Origin: a virus
Direction: 5' to 3' (one strand)
IMG/VR virus record: IMGVR_UViG_3300025085_000002
Coordinates: 108,977-172,976 of that record
DNA length: 64,000 bases
The stretch's first letter is position 1. Each line of letters begins with the position of its first letter. A program made the translations under genes and the position numbers. Of the stretch, positions 7,660 to 16,873 are shown in pieces. A model generated the notes under the pieces. That model had not been told where the DNA came from, did not search any database, and saw nothing but the letters and a program-made list of their open reading frames with translations.

Positions 7660-8289
7660 ATGGATGAACTATACAACACAACACCAACCTCTGCTGGAGT
7701 TAATTTAAGTTATCATGATACGGATAACTCTAAAGATGGCCATAAAAGTTTTTATCGTGAATTCGATTATGGTATAGACACCACGGACAATGTTATCTTA
7801 ATACAAGATGAAATATCAAGTGGGTTAACATTTGACATTGTATCTAAGGTCAGATTACTTCTGAAGATAAATGGTGATATCAATACTATTAATATATTAC
7901 TCAACTCTCCTGGTGGGGATGTAATCGAAACTTTAGCTTTGATAGATTACATGAAGTCTCAAGAAGCTCAAGGTATTAAGTTTAATATCATCGTAAGAGG
8001 GTCAGCTATGTCAGCAGCAGCACTTCTACTTACTTGTGGTACTGGTCTACGGGCTGCATCTAAACACTCTAAGATTATGGTACATCAATTATCAACAGTC
8101 GCAGTAGGTAAGTTGAGTGATGTTAAATCAAACGCACGATTCTCTGAAGAGTTAGAGAATGATTGTAATCAACTTATGGCTGAAAATTCTAAAATGGACA
8201 AAGAGTATTGGGAAGGTATATCTTCTTCAGACTACTTTATGTCAGCAGAAAAAGCACTTGAGTGTGGTATCATCGATAAAATAATTTAA
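7660..8289 (+). CDS. clpP: ClpP-type serine protease
   Basis: A 209-residue member of the ClpP family, tetradecameric proteases that degrade proteins fed by AAA+ unfoldases. The catalytic triad is visible: Ser118 in GSAMSAA, His142 in MVHQ, and Asp191 in SSSDYFMSA. The substrate-binding strand LLNSPGGDV precedes the serine. It begins a run with the HD-domain protein and the gp55-like sigma factor and has a host-type promoter without SD, so it is probably early or middle. Some phages use ClpP-like enzymes as prohead proteases, but a clear gp21 is present here, so takeover of host Clp proteolysis is more likely. Confidence 0.88.
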   Translation: MDELYNTTPTSAGVNLSYHDTDNSKDGHKSFYREFDYGIDTTDNVILIQDEISSGLTFDIVSKVRLLLKINGDINTINILLNSPGGDVIETLALIDYMKSQEAQGIKFNIIVRGSAMSAAALLLTCGTGLRAASKHSKIMVHQLSTVAVGKLSDVKSNARFSEELENDCNQLMAENSKMDKEYWEGISSSDYFMSAEKALECGIIDKII

Positions 8290-8295
8290 AATAAT

Positions 8296-9075
8296 ATGTT
8301 AGACTTTTTCACAGCAGAAGAACTCGTAGAGAACTACGAGAAGTTCCGTAAACTAATTAACAAAACATTTGAAGGTGACCGATTAGAGGCACTTAATAAA
8401 ATGTACGACCACTTCGAAGAACGTATGATTTATACACCAGCATCTTCGGTAGAACATTACCACAATGCATTTCCAGGTGGATACATCGACCACGTTCTTA
8501 GGGTAACACGTAATGCTTTAAAAGTATACGACCTTTATTCTGAGTTAGGTGGTGTTGGTGATTATAGTAGAGAAAGTCTAATATTCACAGCACTACACCA
8601 CGACCTTGGTAAGTTGGGTACGCCTGAGTTGGATTACTATGTTAAGAATGATTCCGAATGGCACATAAAGAATCAAGGTAAGATTTACAAAACAAATTCA
8701 GACATCCATTGGATGAATCTAAACGATAGAACATTCTATCTACTAAACTACTTTGGTATTCAATGTACCCAAGAAGAATGGATTGGTATTAAACTTACTG
8801 ATGGGTTGTATGACGAGAATAACAAAGAGTATTTTATCAAGTACAATAAAGATGACGCATTAAAAACATCGATGCCATACGTAATGCATACCGCTGACTT
8901 ATTCGCTGCAAGATACGAGAATGAGAGATGGATGAAAGAAATGAATCCAATAAAGTCTACACGGAAGTCAACTATTGGTAGACCTAAGAAGGGGAATTTA
9001 GGTGACGCTTTTACTAATAGTAATACTGATACTAAAAGTGTATTCGACGCGTTTAAAGGAATTATAGAGGAGTAA
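8296..9075 (+). CDS. HD-domain phosphohydrolase
   Basis: A metal-dependent phosphohydrolase of the HD superfamily (259 residues). The metal site is seen as His in GGYIDHVLRV, the HD pair H102-D103 in LHHDLGKLG, and a later Asp in VMHTADLFAAR. The family includes nucleotidases and cyclic- or hyperphosphorylated-nucleotide hydrolases; related proteins occur in marine T4-like phages. The substrate cannot be told from sequence. It starts 6 bases after the ClpP stop and has no SD. The C-terminal 40 residues are low in complexity. Confidence 0.85.
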   Translation: MLDFFTAEELVENYEKFRKLINKTFEGDRLEALNKMYDHFEERMIYTPASSVEHYHNAFPGGYIDHVLRVTRNALKVYDLYSELGGVGDYSRESLIFTALHHDLGKLGTPELDYYVKNDSEWHIKNQGKIYKTNSDIHWMNLNDRTFYLLNYFGIQCTQEEWIGIKLTDGLYDENNKEYFIKYNKDDALKTSMPYVMHTADLFAARYENERWMKEMNPIKSTRKSTIGRPKKGNLGDAFTNSNTDTKSVFDAFKGIIEE

Positions 9076-9076
9076 T

Positions 9077-9358
9077 ATGATTATAACAATTATTATATTA
9101 TCAATAACAACAATCGTATTTTTATTTAGTACGATAAACCTTCTTCGTAAGAACGAAGCATACGAAGATGTTGTGGAAGAGCAGGAGATAGTAATATCAG
9201 ACACCGCAAATAGAATTGATGATTCTATGGCTAAGATGAAAGAGATTGATAAGTTAGGTTCTTTTGAAGCAGATGATGAGACTGGATTTATCTTTAAGAA
9301 TTTGTATGAAGTAATTGAGCAATTAGAAAAGTACTATGGGTCGAAAGAGGAAGAATAA
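9077..9358 (+). CDS. Small membrane-anchored protein
   Basis: A 93-residue protein with one N-terminal transmembrane segment (residues 2-22) and an acidic soluble part containing EADDETGFIFKNL, a motif I have seen in hypothetical proteins of marine T4-like phages. An AGAGGAG sequence 8 bases before the ATG is a good SD. Its end overlaps the sigma factor gene by 23 bases. Function unknown. Confidence 0.75.
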   Translation: MIITIIILSITTIVFLFSTINLLRKNEAYEDVVEEQEIVISDTANRIDDSMAKMKEIDKLGSFEADDETGFIFKNLYEVIEQLEKYYGSKEEE

Positions 9359-10052
9359 AAGATATTTTAATAAAATAAATGAGATTGCAATCAACGCATA
9401 TAACAATTGTGATGACCAGCGACTAAAGAATAAAATATACAATCGGTTTATTCATTACCCATTTGATAAACTTGCAGAGAATGTAATACATACTTACAAG
9501 ACTTATTATTTTGAAGTTCCATACGAAGATGTTAAAGCAAATGTAGTAGCATTCTTAAATGAGAAGATTCATAAGTTCAATGGAGACAATGGTAGAGCGT
9601 TCTCATACTTTACTGTAATAGCACGTAACTATTTGTTCAATGAAAACAATGCTAATTATGCTCGTATGAAAATGAGAGATGGTGTTGAAGTCATAGACTC
9701 GTCACGTGATATTGTAAATGAGGTATTCGATAAACGACAAATGGAAGCTCTAAAAGATTTCATGGATTACTATGTAATGTACATGGATAGTAATATTCTT
9801 ACAATATTCAATAAAGAACGGGACCAAAAGATAGCAGATTCGCTTACTGAATTATTTAGAACACGTGATAACCTATATTCTTACAATAAAAAGGCTCTCT
9901 ATATACTTATTAGGGAGAGAACTGGAGTTCAGACTCAATACATCACACGTGTGGTAGGTAAGATGAAGGTTATATACAAAGAACTATATATCGATTTTAT
10001 GAAAGGTGATATATTACCAGTAACACATCGAGTGGAGGAATTTAATGGATAA
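9336..10052 (+). CDS. 55: Late-transcription sigma factor, T4 gp55-like
   Basis: A reduced sigma factor that would direct host RNA polymerase to late promoters. Of 238 residues, about 60-105 resemble sigma region 2 (VPYEDVKANVVAFLNEKIHKF, then GRAFSYFTVIARNYLF, the core- and -10-binding helices). The C-terminal half is a helical array seen in marine gp55 homologues rather than a full sigma-4. The basic N terminus is MGRKRKNKR. The matching target would be the TAYTTATA boxes found before most structural genes here. The gene overlaps its upstream neighbour and abuts the next gene (8-base overlap). Confidence 0.82.
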   Translation: MGRKRKNKRYFNKINEIAINAYNNCDDQRLKNKIYNRFIHYPFDKLAENVIHTYKTYYFEVPYEDVKANVVAFLNEKIHKFNGDNGRAFSYFTVIARNYLFNENNANYARMKMRDGVEVIDSSRDIVNEVFDKRQMEALKDFMDYYVMYMDSNILTIFNKERDQKIADSLTELFRTRDNLYSYNKKALYILIRERTGVQTQYITRVVGKMKVIYKELYIDFMKGDILPVTHRVEEFNG

Positions 10053-10407
10053 GGATACTGAATTATTTAAAGGTAAGTCTTTCTCGGATATTATGTCAGA
10101 CATATATTCCAATCAAAAAAAGAAAGACCGCCAAATCAAACTACTGATTGCTCAACTCGAACCAATGGTTAAGAGTTTGGGTGATGCATCAGTAGTTGTA
10201 CCTTTGATAAAAGAATACTTAGATATATCAGTTCGTAATGACGATGCTTTAATTAAATTAGCAGCAATCGTCCAACGTATGATGAAGGACAACAATTCGG
10301 GCTCAGATGGTGGTATGTTATTATCACCAGAGGAGAAGAGACAATTGATGGATGCTATTGATGAGGTTGAGAAAGACCTACCTAAAGACGATGGGGGTGA
10401 TGAATGA
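10045..10407 (+). CDS. Hypothetical protein between sigma factor and baseplate genes
   Basis: A 120-residue helical protein preceded by a perfect SD (GTGGAGGAATT). Motifs such as DIMSDIYSNQKKKDRQIKLLI and PLIKEYLDISVRNDDALIKLAAI recall conserved hypotheticals of marine T4-like phages. Adjacent to gp55, it could be the late co-activator gp33, whose homologues are short and diverge quickly, but I see no decisive motif. It overlaps the next gene by 4 bases. Confidence 0.7.
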   Translation: MDKDTELFKGKSFSDIMSDIYSNQKKKDRQIKLLIAQLEPMVKSLGDASVVVPLIKEYLDISVRNDDALIKLAAIVQRMMKDNNSGSDGGMLLSPEEKRQLMDAIDEVEKDLPKDDGGDE

Positions 10408-11402
10408 AATATGCACAAGTATTAGAAGTATATTTAGATGATGATAACCCCAACGGACCCTACTCAATACAAGCTTCTCTAAAAGAATCAAATACAAGTA
10501 AACGTATTTTAGCTAAGCCATTAAGTATACTTAGTAAAACTATTCCTGTTGTTGGTGAGTATGTATGTATACAAAAAGCACCTTCTGATTTCATATCTGC
10601 TACGGGTGGTGGTGCTACTGTATTTTATTACTCACATCCGGTTTCATTACAAGGTAATGTAAATAATAATATATTAGAAAACGCAACCAGACTTGAAGGA
10701 AGTACGATTGGTGGTGATTATAATATTACCTCAGCCGGAGTTCCGAACACATCAGGCCCTTCTAAATCCGACCCTAAGAATAAAGAGTTCAAAATAGTAT
10801 CAAACCTATCACAATTACAACCATACTCAGGTGATATTATACATGAGGGTAGGTTTGGCCAATCAATTCGATTTGGGTATACTCCACAAAATTCAGATTC
10901 TAAGATTAAACCATCTTGGACCTCAACTACACCCGAATCACCAATCACTATTATTCGTAATGGCGCTGGTAACTCAAATGGGTATAATAAATTTGTTATA
11001 GAAGATATCAATGATGACGACTCATCTATATACTTAGCTTCTAAACAAAAGGTTGGAATTAAGTCGTCAAATAACTTTACGTTAGGAGTTACACCCACAT
11101 CTCTATATACTAAACCACAAATAGTATTAAACTCGGACCGACTCGTTCTAAATTCAAAAAAAGACTCAGTTCTAATCAGTGGTGCTAAATCGGTAAATGT
11201 ATCAACGTCCAATTGGAAAGCTGATATGGATGTCATATTCAGTCAGTTGGAATCAATCACCGATGCACTATTACAGTTAGCACCCCAACTAACTGCGGCT
11301 GCCAATACTGGTGGGCCAGTCCCATCACTAACGGCCGGTGGTCCTCAATTGTTATCTACGATTACTCAAGTAAAAACTCAGTTAACATTAATGAAACAAT
11401 AA
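10404..11402 (+). CDS. 5: Baseplate hub/spike protein, gp5-like, without lysozyme domain
   Basis: A 332-residue structural protein of the central baseplate. The N-terminal 80 residues look like the gp5 OB fold, followed by the motif EGRFGQSIRFGYT, and then a segment with repeated DDSSIYLASKQKVGIKSS and VLNSDRLVLNSKKDSVLIS strands, typical of phage spike beta helices. Unlike T4 gp5 there is no glycosidase domain, which is usual in marine relatives. Next to it lie gp25 and gp6, fixing its assignment to the baseplate. A GGGGGTGATGA run serves as SD. Confidence 0.75.
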   Translation: MKYAQVLEVYLDDDNPNGPYSIQASLKESNTSKRILAKPLSILSKTIPVVGEYVCIQKAPSDFISATGGGATVFYYSHPVSLQGNVNNNILENATRLEGSTIGGDYNITSAGVPNTSGPSKSDPKNKEFKIVSNLSQLQPYSGDIIHEGRFGQSIRFGYTPQNSDSKIKPSWTSTTPESPITIIRNGAGNSNGYNKFVIEDINDDDSSIYLASKQKVGIKSSNNFTLGVTPTSLYTKPQIVLNSDRLVLNSKKDSVLISGAKSVNVSTSNWKADMDVIFSQLESITDALLQLAPQLTAAANTGGPVPSLTAGGPQLLSTITQVKTQLTLMKQ

Positions 11403-11426
11403 TTATATATAAACATATTTATTATC

Positions 11427-11909
11427 ATGGATACAAAGAAACTAATTAAGGCAATTCAACTCATCATTAAAGAAGAGGTAAAGAAGGAAGTCTCTAAACG
11501 TGAGAAGTCTTTACGAGCTTCTATTATAAAAGAGATAAAGCAATCACAACCAAACGTTGTTGATAAAGACCCGCTTGATGTAGACCACGTATTTGAATCT
11601 AATACTAAAATAAATAAATCATTTACCGGCAACGCAACGTTAAATGATATGTTAAACGAAACCGCTGATAGTGGTGAGTGGAGAAGTATTAATTCAAATG
11701 GAGTTGGTGGTGGTATGTTTGATGCATCACAAGCACAGGCGTTCGCTGGTGGTATGGGTCAACAACCACAAGTGTTACAAAACGCAGATGGTAGAACAAT
11801 ACCAACTAATCAGCTACAACAAACTGACGCAGGTAAAGCGGTAGTTGACGCACTAACACGTGACTACTCAGGTTTAATGAAACATATAAATAATAAGAAG
11901 GGTAGCTAA
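11427..11909 (+). CDS. Virion protein upstream of gp25
   Basis: A 160-residue protein with an N-terminal coiled coil of repeating lysine and glutamate (residues 1-36), then a glycine- and glutamine-rich region (GGGMFDASQAQAFAGGMG). Similar proteins precede gp25 in marine T4-like phages and are probably baseplate or tail components. The gp25 ATG overlaps its TAA by one base. Exact role unknown. Confidence 0.65.
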   Translation: MDTKKLIKAIQLIIKEEVKKEVSKREKSLRASIIKEIKQSQPNVVDKDPLDVDHVFESNTKINKSFTGNATLNDMLNETADSGEWRSINSNGVGGGMFDASQAQAFAGGMGQQPQVLQNADGRTIPTNQLQQTDAGKAVVDALTRDYSGLMKHINNKKGS

Positions 11910-12343
11910 TGGCATCCCGTAATGAATTTAGTATCAATCCTTTAGACTTAAAAAGGAATAAGGCAGTTGGAGTTTTGTTACCATTGGGTGGTAGTCCATT
12001 ATTTAAACTATCATATACAACTGAAGAGCAGGCTATATCTAATCTTAAAAACTTGATTTTAACAAGAAAGGGTGAACGTCATCTTCAACCAACATTTGGT
12101 TCCGATGTATACTCATTGTTATTTGAACAAATGACAGAAGACTTAGCAGATGATTTGGAAAGTTCACTACGAGATGATATTAAATTCTGGCTTCCATATA
12201 TTATTATAGATAGTATACGAGTAATTACCAACGAAGATAATAATAGAGTAAACATAAATTTAGTAGTTAAGGTAACTGACCGTGGGGCAAACACAAAAAT
12301 AACAATTCTTGTTTCAGAGCAAGGTAATATATCTATTGTTTAA
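11909..12343 (+). CDS. 25: Baseplate wedge protein gp25
   Basis: A 144-residue member of the GPW/gp25 family, a lysozyme-like fold that joins wedge subunits and starts sheath assembly. The family motif is clear: LILTRKGERHLQPTFGSDV near residues 48-66, followed by the helical stretch LESSLRDDIKFWLPYI. It is preceded by AAGGGT and followed immediately by gp6, the order seen in many contractile tails. Confidence 0.92.
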   Translation: MASRNEFSINPLDLKRNKAVGVLLPLGGSPLFKLSYTTEEQAISNLKNLILTRKGERHLQPTFGSDVYSLLFEQMTEDLADDLESSLRDDIKFWLPYIIIDSIRVITNEDNNRVNINLVVKVTDRGANTKITILVSEQGNISIV

Positions 12344-12352
12344 GGATAAGAC

Positions 12353-14263
12353 ATGGCTGATAAAATAAAAAAAGATGTAAATTTAATAGGTAGAGACTTC
12401 GGTGATATCCGTAAGAATCTAATTGACTTTACTAAAACATATTTCCCAAATACCTATAATGATTTTAATGAATCATCTCCTGGTATGATGTTTATGGAAA
12501 TGGCGGCATATGTGGGTGATGTACTTTCATATTATACCGATGTTCAATTAAGAGAATCTGTTTTAGAAGAAGCTCAAGAAAAGTCTAATGTATTTACAAT
12601 AGCACAATCATTTGGGTATAAGCCAAAGTTAAATGTACCAGCAACAACCGATATGACTGTGTATCAGATATTACCTGCGATGGGTAGTGGTGATAATGTT
12701 AAGCCAAACTTTGACTACGCATTAACCTTAAAAGAAGGTATGGTCATTGGTTCAACTGAAAGTCCCAACGTTGAATTTACTACTATAAATAAAGTAAGAT
12801 TTGCACAATCATCTTCATTCGACCCCACTGACGTTTCGGTTTATCAAATTGACGAAACAACAAACGAACCTATCTATTATTTATTAAAAAAATATGTTAA
12901 AGCAGTTAGTGGTAAAAGTGAAACATCTACATTTAACTTTGGTTCTCCAAAACCTTACGATAAAATAAAAATAGAAGCGGATGGTTTGATTGATGTAATA
13001 AGCATCATGGATGATGATGGTGATGAGTGGACTAAGGTTGAGTATCTAGCACAAGACACTGTGTTTGAAGAATTACCAAACACTACCGATTACTCATTAG
13101 CCATGGCTGCTTACGCAAATGAGACACCATCATTACTTAAACTAAAAAGAGTACCCAAACGTTACATTACACGTATAACTGACGATGGTACACTCGACAT
13201 TCAATTTGGAGCAGGGGTATCATCAAATTCAGACGAAGAGATACTTCCAAATCCGGATAACGTTGGCTCCGCACTATATCCCGCAAGTGGTGACCTTGAC
13301 CAAGGGGTTGACCCATCAAACTTTATGTACGCTAAAACATATGGTGTAGCTCCAGCTAATACCGAATTAACTGTTACATACCGAATAGGTAATGGTGTTT
13401 CTGATAACGTTCCATCTTCTGATTTAACAACGATTGTAGAACGTGTAATTGAAACTGATGGTAGTAGGTTGGTTGGTGATGTTTTTAATGTAGTTAAAAA
13501 CTCAATAGCAGTAACGAACGAAGTAGCAGCAACTGGCGCCCAATTTGAAGAAGAGATTGAGCAGGTACGTAACAACGCTCTTGCATATTTTAGAGCACAA
13601 AATAGAGCCGTAACCAGAGAAGACTACTTACTTAGAGCGTACGCATTACCACCACAATTTGGTTCGGTAGCAAAAGCATATGCTGCACCTGACTTCCAAA
13701 TCAATACTTTATTGGATGATGGTCCGGACCCAATTCCAAATCCATTAGCAATTAACTTCTATACATTAGGATATGATTCTAAGAAAAAGCTTACTCAGTT
13801 AAACAATGCTACAAAGCAAAACTTACAAAACTATTTGTCTTACTATCGTATATTAACTGATGCTGTAAATATTAAAAATGCATACATCGTAAATATTGGT
13901 ATCAACTTCGAAATAATAGTATTACCAAATTACAATTCAAATGAGGTTCTCTTAAAATGTATCAACACATTAAAAGAATTATTCAAAATCGAACGTATGG
14001 CTATTAACAAACCGATAAATCTAACTGACTTATATGTTAGCTTGGATGGAGTTGATGGTGTTCAATCGGTAGTCAGACCTAATAAAGAAGATGAGGGTGG
14101 GTTACAAATTATAAATAAATTTGGCGGAACTTATTCTGATAATAAATATAGTACAAAAGAAGCTACCAGAAATGGTATAGTGTATCCACCAAAAGACCCA
14201 ACTTGTTTTGAAATAAAATATCCTGACGTAGACATCGTAGGTAAAGTTGTATCATTATTTTAA
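12353..14263 (+). CDS. 6: Baseplate wedge protein gp6 (gpJ-like)
   Basis: A 636-residue wedge protein; gp6 dimers form the ring that ties the six wedges together. The N-terminal YFPNTYNDFNESSPGMMFMEMAAYVGDVLSYYTD motif (in two overlapping parts, residues 25-60) is the usual gp6 signature, and the ALAYFRAQNRAVTREDYLLRA segment near 415-435 matches the baseplate J-like domain. An SD (AAGGATAAG) is present. It follows gp25 by 9 bases. Confidence 0.92.
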   Translation: MADKIKKDVNLIGRDFGDIRKNLIDFTKTYFPNTYNDFNESSPGMMFMEMAAYVGDVLSYYTDVQLRESVLEEAQEKSNVFTIAQSFGYKPKLNVPATTDMTVYQILPAMGSGDNVKPNFDYALTLKEGMVIGSTESPNVEFTTINKVRFAQSSSFDPTDVSVYQIDETTNEPIYYLLKKYVKAVSGKSETSTFNFGSPKPYDKIKIEADGLIDVISIMDDDGDEWTKVEYLAQDTVFEELPNTTDYSLAMAAYANETPSLLKLKRVPKRYITRITDDGTLDIQFGAGVSSNSDEEILPNPDNVGSALYPASGDLDQGVDPSNFMYAKTYGVAPANTELTVTYRIGNGVSDNVPSSDLTTIVERVIETDGSRLVGDVFNVVKNSIAVTNEVAATGAQFEEEIEQVRNNALAYFRAQNRAVTREDYLLRAYALPPQFGSVAKAYAAPDFQINTLLDDGPDPIPNPLAINFYTLGYDSKKKLTQLNNATKQNLQNYLSYYRILTDAVNIKNAYIVNIGINFEIIVLPNYNSNEVLLKCINTLKELFKIERMAINKPINLTDLYVSLDGVDGVQSVVRPNKEDEGGLQIINKFGGTYSDNKYSTKEATRNGIVYPPKDPTCFEIKYPDVDIVGKVVSLF

Positions 14264-14273
14264 AAGGTAGAAG

Positions 14274-16364
14274 ATGATTTATAGAATATATCCAAAAAAA
14301 GACGCAACCATATACGAAGACTCCGCTCGTAAAAATCAAAACACGGGTAAGGATGAGATTCTTGAAATCGGTAAGTTTTACGATACTGATAACACCTCTT
14401 TATTGGGTAATAGTAGAGCACTCATTGAATTTGATTTAAAAGAAATATCATCTTCAATAGCCAATGGGGACATCACATCACCACAATATAGATTGAGAGT
14501 TGAGAATATTGAAAGTCGTGAAATTCAATCTGAATACGACTTATTTGTATATCCGTTATATGAGGGGTTTACCGAAGGACTTGGTTCTCAAGATGACAAA
14601 CCACACAATGAATCAGATGTTAGTTGGGTAACACGAAGTTTATCAGAAGGGTGGGATATATTGAATTCCACAGTTGGTAAGCCAGTTGACCCATCATTAA
14701 TTCCAGCACTTGAAACTTACTACAACTTTAATTCAAATGCAGGTAACTTTGAGTTAGTTGAACCAATACTTGGTACTGATGGTAGTTCACCATCATTACA
14801 AGCAATCGATGGGGCATTGGTGTTATCGGCATCCAACTATGGTGGTGGAACTGCCGCTCTATCCTCATCATTGGATGAAGGTAAAGTCTACACAATATCA
14901 TTTGACGCAAAGCAATTGTCGTTATCTGGAATTGATTTTAGAGTATATAAGCCAGATGGTTCATATTATGATGATAGTGAAGTTAGTGGTTATTTTGATT
15001 CATTATTGGGTAGTAAATCATATGAGATGTCATTCACAGGCTCGGCTGCTGTAAATGGTAATAAGATACATAAAGTCTTATTTACATTCTTTGATGATAA
15101 TGGTAGTAACGGGTCGGATGGTCAGCTTGATAACTTCTTCGTATACAGTAATGTAGAGAATGATGTAATATTTCTTGACCAATTCAATATAGATGGTGAC
15201 CTACCATCTACGTATGTTGTAAATGACATTATTTTAAGTGAACACCAATCTAAACAAATCACCACTATTAAAGATGGTGTACTGATAATGTCAGCGTCAA
15301 ATTTCGGTGGTGCTACATTAAATCGTAAAGCAACATTACAAGACACACTAATATACACAGCAAGTTTTAGTATAGATCCAGGAACAATACATACAAGTTC
15401 AGCTGATGGGTCTCCATCCGGTATTGTATTTAGTATTCAAGAACCTGATGGTAGGCTTTTAGACTCGTCTGAATATTTACAAAACTCATATGTATCAAAC
15501 TTAACATCGTCAAACGATGTCACGGTATTTTTTAAAGCACAACAGGATGGGAATCACAACTTTAGATTTACATTCTTTGGTAGTGGTAGTGGTGATTTTA
15601 GTGGGTCTTTAGATAATTTCTCACTCAAAACCCCAAATGTATTAACGTCTTCATATTATACTGATTTTAAATACGATGCGCACTGGATTTCTAATCAAGG
15701 TGGTGGTACATGGTTTACTTCATCATTCAACACAGGTAAACATTACTACCAATCTTTTGATAAGTACACGTCTAATTTGGATGTCGAAGTAACTGATTAT
15801 GTAAATGATTGGTTGGATGGTACACGAACCAATAATGGTTTCATTGTTAAAAAATCTAAAACGGATGAACAATCAACAACTAAGTTTGGTTCAATCAAAT
15901 TCTTCTCGTCAGATACCAACACAATCTATCCACCGGTATTAGAAGTAAGATGGGATGGTGATTCATTCGATACGGGTGCACTATCCGCGCTGAGTGGTGA
16001 TGATATCATACTATATGTTAAGAATTTGTCAACTGAGTATAAAGAAAGTTCCAAAGCCAAGATTAGAGTCTATGGTAGAGAACGTTTTCCGGCACGTACA
16101 TTTTCATCAACATCAAATTACAAATTGGTTAAATACCTACCAGCTACCTCATACTACTCGGTAGTTGATGCTGAAACAGAACAGGTAATTATTCCGTTCG
16201 ACACTACTTATACTAAGGTGGGTTGTGACTCCGAAGGTAACTATTTTAACTTTTGGTTTAATGGACTTCAACCGGAACGATTCTATAAGTTTATATTTAG
16301 GGTAGACCAGAATAGTACAACAAAATATTATGATGATAACTTCTATTTTAAGGTGGTTAGATAA
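14274..16364 (+). CDS. Tail protein: DNRLRE-like domain split by two inserted jelly-roll modules
   Basis: A 696-residue virion protein. Residues 1-125 (IYPKKDATIYED, then RALIEFDLKEI) and about 466-565 (GGGTWFTSSF, LDVEVTDYVNDWLDGT, IKFFSSDTNTIYPPVLEVRWD) look like the two halves of a DNRLRE-type beta sandwich. Between them sit two related modules, roughly 146-287 and 300-455, each running from xVLSASNxGGxT to FTFF(D/G)xxGS and LDNFxxx; these resemble carbohydrate-binding jelly rolls. The last 120 residues look like a fibronectin-like end. It probably decorates the baseplate or binds surface glycans. Confidence 0.7.
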   Translation: MIYRIYPKKDATIYEDSARKNQNTGKDEILEIGKFYDTDNTSLLGNSRALIEFDLKEISSSIANGDITSPQYRLRVENIESREIQSEYDLFVYPLYEGFTEGLGSQDDKPHNESDVSWVTRSLSEGWDILNSTVGKPVDPSLIPALETYYNFNSNAGNFELVEPILGTDGSSPSLQAIDGALVLSASNYGGGTAALSSSLDEGKVYTISFDAKQLSLSGIDFRVYKPDGSYYDDSEVSGYFDSLLGSKSYEMSFTGSAAVNGNKIHKVLFTFFDDNGSNGSDGQLDNFFVYSNVENDVIFLDQFNIDGDLPSTYVVNDIILSEHQSKQITTIKDGVLIMSASNFGGATLNRKATLQDTLIYTASFSIDPGTIHTSSADGSPSGIVFSIQEPDGRLLDSSEYLQNSYVSNLTSSNDVTVFFKAQQDGNHNFRFTFFGSGSGDFSGSLDNFSLKTPNVLTSSYYTDFKYDAHWISNQGGGTWFTSSFNTGKHYYQSFDKYTSNLDVEVTDYVNDWLDGTRTNNGFIVKKSKTDEQSTTKFGSIKFFSSDTNTIYPPVLEVRWDGDSFDTGALSALSGDDIILYVKNLSTEYKESSKAKIRVYGRERFPARTFSSTSNYKLVKYLPATSYYSVVDAETEQVIIPFDTTYTKVGCDSEGNYFNFWFNGLQPERFYKFIFRVDQNSTTKYYDDNFYFKVVR

Positions 16365-16870
16365 TGAATAAACGTGGCGTAAGACGTAATGGTAGAGGTC
16401 AGATAATCTCATACGAGATTGATGGCGCATCCGATTCTAATGTAGATTCACAAATATATGGTGATGTTACACTTACATCGGATGATAATAATTATAGTAG
16501 TACTATAAAGCATGACTTGATACAAAGGTCAAGTCGGCCATTTTTTAATTCAGACCAGCAGCCAATATCTGTTTCGTATGAAACGTATACTGATGTTGAA
16601 TTTTCTGATGAGTTTATAAATGAAGTAGATATTAAGGAACCACGTGATGTGTTTGCTGTATTTACGTTCCAATCTTTAGTAAGAAATATAAATGAAGGTG
16701 TGGTAGGCCCAACGGCAGGTCCAACCGGCCCACAAGGTACGACAGGTCCAACAACAGGTTTTGGTTCAACAACTCCAACGACAGGTTTTGGCTCAACCGG
16801 TCCAGGCCGACCATCCCCAACACCGTCACCAAGCGGACCTTCGGGTGGTGGATTTAAAGGCGGACTATAA
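16364..16870 (+). CDS. Structural protein with collagen-like tail
   Basis: A 168-residue protein whose first ATG overlaps the previous TAA. Residues 1-115 are mixed and unrecognised; from about 115 the chain turns to Gly-Pro-Thr-rich repeats (GPTAGPTGPQGTTGPTTGFG) and ends in a glycine-rich stretch. Collagen-like segments in phage proteins usually trimerise fibres. It lies between two large tail genes and is most likely a small fibre or attachment protein. Confidence 0.65.
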   Translation: MNKRGVRRNGRGQIISYEIDGASDSNVDSQIYGDVTLTSDDNNYSSTIKHDLIQRSSRPFFNSDQQPISVSYETYTDVEFSDEFINEVDIKEPRDVFAVFTFQSLVRNINEGVVGPTAGPTGPQGTTGPTTGFGSTTPTTGFGSTGPGRPSPTPSPSGPSGGGFKGGL

Positions 16871-16873
16871 TAT

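Noticed and set aside
11416-11423. TATTTATT as a late promoter box
   Set aside because: It ends only 3 bases before the ATG at 11427, too close for a -10 box with a leader, and the last base deviates.
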